Shown here in pieces: positions 32,276 through 35,441 of a DNA stretch of 35,441 nucleotides (position 1 is its first letter; the number at the start of each line of letters is the position of its first letter). Made by a program: the position numbers and the translations under genes. Source of the stretch: Clostridiales bacterium UBA1770 (GTDB taxonomy: Bacteria > Bacillota > Clostridia > Oscillospirales > CAG-272); assembly GCA_002315325.1 (NCBI GenBank), contig DCGU01000055.1, forward strand, positions 1 to 35,441, read 5' to 3'. Below the pieces are notes generated by a model that saw nothing but the letters and a program-made list of their open reading frames with translations, had not been told where the DNA came from and made no database searches.

Positions 32276-32942
32276 AACGCGTGACGTTATCAAACAATAT
32301 AAGCAATACGACCGTGTGGTTACGGCCGTGAACCACGTGTCCTTTTCGGTGGAAGAAGGGGAATTCACTGCCATCATCGGTTCTTCCGGCTCCGGTAAGA
32401 GTACGTTGATTCAGCTGTGTGCCGGACTGGATGAGCCGCAGGCGGGGCATATCTATTTGCGCGGACAGGAAATCACGCAAATGAGCCGCGATGAACTGTG
32501 CCGTTTCCGCGGCAAAATGATCGGATTCGTTTTTCAGGAGCATCGTTTGGTTCCGTACCTGACGGCACTGGAAAATATCCTGCTGCCGCTCTCTGCAGCC
32601 GACCGCGATGTAGAGAAGTATCGGGAACGCCTGCGCATGCTGGTGGATACGCTCGGTCTTTCCGACCGGCTGAACCATTTGCCGAGCGAATTGTCCGGCG
32701 GTCAGCAGCAGCGCGTCTCGATTGCGCGGGCACTCATCCATTACCCGTCTTTGCTGTTCGCCGATGAACCGACAGGCAATTTGGATAAAGAAAGCGCGAT
32801 GGACGTCCTGAACTTGCTGCTGCGCCTGAAAAATGAGTTGAAGCAGACGCTGGTTGTTGTAACGCACGATATGGATATTGCCGCCAAAGCGGACAAGGTG
32901 TTCCGTATGGATAACGGCGATCTCCGCCCCGTTATGAAATAA
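32262..32942 (+). CDS. ABC transporter ATPase, MacB/LolD type
   Basis: A 226-residue nucleotide-binding subunit with all motifs intact: Walker A GSSGSGKST (near 40), Q-loop VFQEHRLVP, signature LSGGQQQR, Walker B LLFADEPTGNLD and the switch histidine in VVVTHD. The DEPTGNLD form marks the LolD/MacB/FtsE branch, which fits the FtsX-like partner directly upstream. AAAGGAGGTG precedes the ATG at 32262. Two subunits would power the permease; the cargo or signal is unknown. Confidence 0.95.
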   Translation: MAILETRDVIKQYKQYDRVVTAVNHVSFSVEEGEFTAIIGSSGSGKSTLIQLCAGLDEPQAGHIYLRGQEITQMSRDELCRFRGKMIGFVFQEHRLVPYLTALENILLPLSAADRDVEKYRERLRMLVDTLGLSDRLNHLPSELSGGQQQRVSIARALIHYPSLLFADEPTGNLDKESAMDVLNLLLRLKNELKQTLVVVTHDMDIAAKADKVFRMDNGDLRPVMK

Positions 32943-32945
32943 AGA

Positions 32946-32973
32946 AAAAAGGTGCTGATTTCAGCACCTTTTT
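32946..32973. terminator. Bidirectional intrinsic terminator
   Basis: GGTGCTG (32951-32957) pairs with CAGCACC (32962-32968), extended by A/T pairs, with T5 on the plus strand and T6 on the minus strand. It serves both the ATPase gene and the convergent DMT transporter gene. Confidence 0.92.
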
Positions 32974-32995
32974 GCCTATATAGATATGGATTCGT

Positions 32996-33910
32996 TTACT
33001 CGTTTTTATTTCTTGGCGTAATATTCAGCAATACGATGGCGCCGATGACCAGCACAATGCCGACGGCAGCCATCCAGGTCATGGATTCACGGAATACGGC
33101 CACACTGAGAATGGTGGCAACCACCGGTTCTGTCGAAGCCATAATGGAGGCAGGACCGTTGTCCACGCGTTTCAGGCCGATTGTGTACAGCAGATAAGGC
33201 AGCACCGTGGAACAAATTGCCTGGCATACGGCAACCAGCCACGGCATATCGCCGGCCATGGTCATGGATACGATTTGCCCGGGCTGTGCAAAGGGAACGA
33301 GCGACAACGTGGAAAACATAAAGGTATATACGTTCACGGTCAGTGTATCGTACCCACGCTGAAAAGCGTAGCGGGCAAACACGCTGTACAGCGCGTACCC
33401 GAAACCGGCGCCCAAACCTGTCAAAATGCCGACGAAGGTTAAGGCCGGCGCATCGGTCAGAATGCCTGTGACCAGTACGCACCCGCATAACGTCAGCACA
33501 AGGGATATCAGTTTGCGGCGCGTTAATTTTTCATGGAAGAGCGGTGCGGACAACAACATCAAAATGGCCGGCTCGGTGTACAACAGCACGGCCGCGGTAG
33601 ACAGTGAAGTCAGGTTGATGGTCGTAAAGTAGCAGACGTTGAAAAACGTCAAACTGCAGACACCGGTCCCGAGAAAACACCAAATATCGCGCCATTTGAT
33701 ACGCAGCAGCTTGGGATCTTTAATCAGGACGATGCACAAAAAAATCAAAAAGGAAAAAATCGTGCGCAATGCCGAAATCTGTACGGACGACAGCCCGGAT
33801 GCGGATAGGCGCCTGACAAACAGGCCGGTTGTACCCCAGCAGCAGCCCGCCAAGATGATCAGCAGGGCGGAAAAGCGTGGGGATGAAAAAAAAGAACGAC
33901 GCTCGTTCAT
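32996..33910 (-). CDS. DMT-superfamily (EamA) transporter
   Basis: A 304-residue protein with about ten membrane segments in two EamA repeats. LIILAGCCWGTTGLFVRRL opens the first, and GILTGLGAGFGYALYSVFARYA the second; the closing segment with PVVATILSVAVFRESMT is the usual end of the second repeat. The family exports metabolites such as amino acids or drugs; the substrate cannot be told. GGAGG lies nine bases before the ATG. Confidence 0.93.
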   Translation of the reverse strand: MNERRSFFSSPRFSALLIILAGCCWGTTGLFVRRLSASGLSSVQISALRTIFSFLIFLCIVLIKDPKLLRIKWRDIWCFLGTGVCSLTFFNVCYFTTINLTSLSTAAVLLYTEPAILMLLSAPLFHEKLTRRKLISLVLTLCGCVLVTGILTDAPALTFVGILTGLGAGFGYALYSVFARYAFQRGYDTLTVNVYTFMFSTLSLVPFAQPGQIVSMTMAGDMPWLVAVCQAICSTVLPYLLYTIGLKRVDNGPASIMASTEPVVATILSVAVFRESMTWMAAVGIVLVIGAIVLLNITPRNKNE

Positions 33911-33957
33911 AGGTTATTGCCTCCGAAAAAACACATTATTGCGTATTAACGGGTACA

Positions 33958-33986
33958 AGTATACCACAAAAAGGTATTAAAAGCAA
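33958..33986 (-). promoter_or_regulatory. sigma-A promoter of the DMT transporter gene
   Basis: On the minus strand TTGCTT (33981-33986), 17-bp spacer, TATACT (33958-33963). It diverges from the promoter at 34013-34041. Confidence 0.78.
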
Positions 33987-34012
33987 CCGAAATATCACGT
34001 GCGGTTCACATC

Positions 34013-34041
34013 TTGCATATTAATCAATTTTGCGTTATAAT
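34013..34041 (+). promoter_or_regulatory. sigma-A promoter of the Cys-rich peptide-metallophosphatase transcript
   Basis: TTGCAT (34013-34018), 17-bp spacer, TATAAT (34036-34041), about 25 nt from the expected start point to the ATG at 34073. Confidence 0.82.
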
Positions 34042-34072
34042 AAATAAAATATGGGAACGGAGGTGCCTCTGT

Positions 34073-34237
34073 ATGAACGCCATCAGTTGGATGTTGTTCG
34101 GCGGTCTGGTTTTGGCGATTGTGTGCGCGGTCGTTGTATGCTGCGTGTCAAAACGCGGGGGATGTTCCGGCTGTTGTTCCCGTTGCCCGTACGGGGGTGA
34201 CTGTCATAAACAGGATGCTCCGAAGAACGGAAAATAA
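34073..34237 (+). CDS. FeoB-associated Cys-rich membrane protein-like peptide
   Basis: A 54-residue peptide. One membrane helix (WMLFGGLVLAIVCAVVVCCV) is followed by a short cytosolic tail with five cysteines in a GGCSGCCSRCPYGGDC pattern, typical of PF12669-type peptides that accompany the ferrous iron transporter FeoB. No feoA or feoB is near, so it is an orphan copy or a look-alike. The start is fixed by ACGGAGGTG seven bases before the ATG. It lies 29 bp before the metallophosphatase gene. Confidence 0.75.
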   Translation: MNAISWMLFGGLVLAIVCAVVVCCVSKRGGCSGCCSRCPYGGDCHKQDAPKNGK

Positions 34238-34266
34238 CGAATATCATTTTACGGAGGGGCGGGCAG

Positions 34267-35232
34267 TTGCCCGACGAGAGTACAATGGAATTGATGAAAC
34301 CTTTGGCGGACAATATCCGCTTAAATATGACGATTGTCAGCGATACGCATTTGGACGTCAAACATCCGATGCCGGCACTGCCGCAGGAGCGTTTCCGCAA
34401 CGTTCTGCGGGATGATAAAGCCTCTCTGTGTCCTGTGGACGCATTGGAGATTACGGGGGATACGACGTCCCGCGGTATGCATCATAACTGGGAGTTGTTC
34501 TTCGCTTGCTTTTCCGAGGAAACGAAAGGTTATGCCAAAAATCTTTTGCTGCAATTCGGTAATCACGATACTTGGCACGACGATAGTTTCGACCAAGCAG
34601 AAATTGAATTCAGAGCTGCAGTCAATAAATTCACCGGTATCCAATTGACGCAGAATTATTATGCTAAGTCCATCAACGGATATACGATGATCATGCTCGG
34701 CAGTCAATGCGACGGCGGGTGTGATGCCAATATCAACGATGACCAAATCGAGTGGCTGGATGAACAGTTGAAGCAGGGAACCGCGAACGGATTGCCGGCA
34801 TTTGTGTTCAATCATCAGGCCATCAACGGTATGCACGGTTTGCCCAAAACGTGGGACGCCGAGGAAGACCCTAATGCCGACCCTATGGACGGCGGCATCG
34901 GCGCGTCATCCGATAAAGTGAAAGCCGTATTGGAAAAATATAAAAACGTCTATTATTTCAGCGGGCATTCCCATATGGGATTATGCGGTGCCCAAACGCA
35001 GAAAAACGGCGGCTGGTCTTCCTTTGAGGTGAAGAACGGCGTGACCTACGTCATGACGCCGTCATTGGCCTGCGGGAATCATCACGGGGAAGACAACAGC
35101 TTCGACATCGGTTTCCAACTGGAAGTATATGATAAACGTGTTGTCATCCGCCCCCGCAGTTTTTCCATGCAGGAATGGTGCGACGTGATCATCACGGACG
35201 GTAAGCCGTACTTTGAGGCACCTATCGTATGA
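34267..35232 (+). CDS. Calcineurin-like metallophosphatase
   Basis: A 321-residue protein with the dimetal phosphoesterase motifs in order: SDTHLD (near residue 25), ITGDTTSRG, FGNHDTWHD, FNHQAINGMHG and SGHSHMG. There is no signal peptide. The substrate may be a phosphomonoester or cyclic nucleotide; the family is too broad to decide. The start is TTG at 34267, seven bases after GGAGGGG; the next in-frame ATG at 34285 lies 25 bases from that RBS. Its stop overlaps the next start (ATGA). Confidence 0.88.
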   Translation: MPDESTMELMKPLADNIRLNMTIVSDTHLDVKHPMPALPQERFRNVLRDDKASLCPVDALEITGDTTSRGMHHNWELFFACFSEETKGYAKNLLLQFGNHDTWHDDSFDQAEIEFRAAVNKFTGIQLTQNYYAKSINGYTMIMLGSQCDGGCDANINDDQIEWLDEQLKQGTANGLPAFVFNHQAINGMHGLPKTWDAEEDPNADPMDGGIGASSDKVKAVLEKYKNVYYFSGHSHMGLCGAQTQKNGGWSSFEVKNGVTYVMTPSLACGNHHGEDNSFDIGFQLEVYDKRVVIRPRSFSMQEWCDVIITDGKPYFEAPIV

Positions 35233-35441
35233 TGCCGGACGGTGACGCCTGCCGGCAAAACGCCGCCGAAGAAGAGGGCGATTGGTCGCATCTCCCCCCG
35301 GAGGAAAAGAACAAACGTTTGTTTTTGAAGCAAAAGAACCTATTGGATACTTTTTTGGCACACGGGGCTATTTCGCCGGCCCAGTACGAAAAATCACTGA
35401 CGTGTATGGCGCAAAAAATGGGTATGACGGCTTATCTGCCG
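35229..35441 (+). CDS. Small conserved hypothetical protein, 3' end outside window
   Basis: An open frame begins with ATG at 35229 inside ATGA, overlapping the metallophosphatase stop, and runs 71 codons to the window edge without a stop. GAGGCAC lies seven bases before it. A charged N-terminal part (EEEGDWSHLPPEEKNKRLF) leads into LKQKNLLDTFLAHGAISPAQYEKSL, a helical hairpin resembling short clostridial proteins of unknown function. The overlap suggests coupled translation with the phosphatase. The total length is unknown. Confidence 0.72.
   Translation, partial: MMPDGDACRQNAAEEEGDWSHLPPEEKNKRLFLKQKNLLDTFLAHGAISPAQYEKSLTCMAQKMGMTAYLP

Noticed and set aside
1..35441. CRISPR arrays, insertion sequences, prophage or rRNA genes
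   Set aside because: No regularly spaced repeats, transposase, integrase, phage structural genes or rRNA sequence were seen on either strand.

Overview
The window looks like a chromosomal segment of a Gram-positive anaerobe of the class Clostridia, most likely of the Oscillospirales/Ruminococcaceae type. The evidence is gene content: a TPP-riboswitch-controlled ThiT S-component, an archaeal-type AspRS, a DUF975 membrane protein, U32 peptidase, the TIGR03960/DUF2344 radical-SAM pair, an RNase M5-like toprim protein, a FeoB-associated Cys-rich peptide and BspA-type repeats. Ribosome binding sites are strong (AGGAGG) and many promoters are textbook sigma-A with 17-bp spacers. I cannot name the species. 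I see no phage, insertion sequence, CRISPR array or rRNA; this is mostly core and conserved-hypothetical territory.

Layout. 1-3.2 kb: a truncated tRNA-Cys (minus), a TIM-barrel glycosidase-like protein, a TPP riboswitch with terminator controlling thiT, then a convergent LOG-family gene. 3.2-4.7 kb: a ribbon-helix-helix regulator behind a promoter carrying a 24-bp perfect palindrome, and a cytosolic parvulin. 4.7-9.7 kb (minus strand): an acyl-CoA synthetase, an AlgI-like MBOAT acyltransferase (TTG start) and comM. 9.8-10.7 kb: a BspA-repeat lipoprotein. 10.8-17.2 kb: a run of plus-strand genes: a DnaQ-like exonuclease with a duplicated N-terminal module, thiI, a phosphoribosyltransferase, a GDPD-SGNH fusion, aspS and a DUF975 protein. 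17.3-19.2 kb: U32 peptidase plus RNase M5-like toprim protein. 19.4-27.4 kb: mreB, rlmB, a 1071-residue protein that reads as a catalytically dead P-type ATPase with a 400-residue acidic tail, and the two radical-SAM-linked genes. 27.4-35.4 kb: a VWA lipoprotein, a 437-bp gap holding a promoter and a strongly structured leader/repeat, an FtsX-like permease with its ATPase, a DMT transporter, an orphan FeoB-associated peptide, a metallophosphatase and the start of a further gene cut by the window edge.

The most unusual items are the structured element in front of the permease gene (28.95-29.22 kb), which can be read either as a switching leader RNA or as an inserted MITE-like repeat, and the P-type-ATPase-like pseudoenzyme. 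The RHH promoter palindrome, the GDPD-SGNH fusion and the duplicated module on the exonuclease are second-tier leads. All calls come from reading the sequence; no database search was run.
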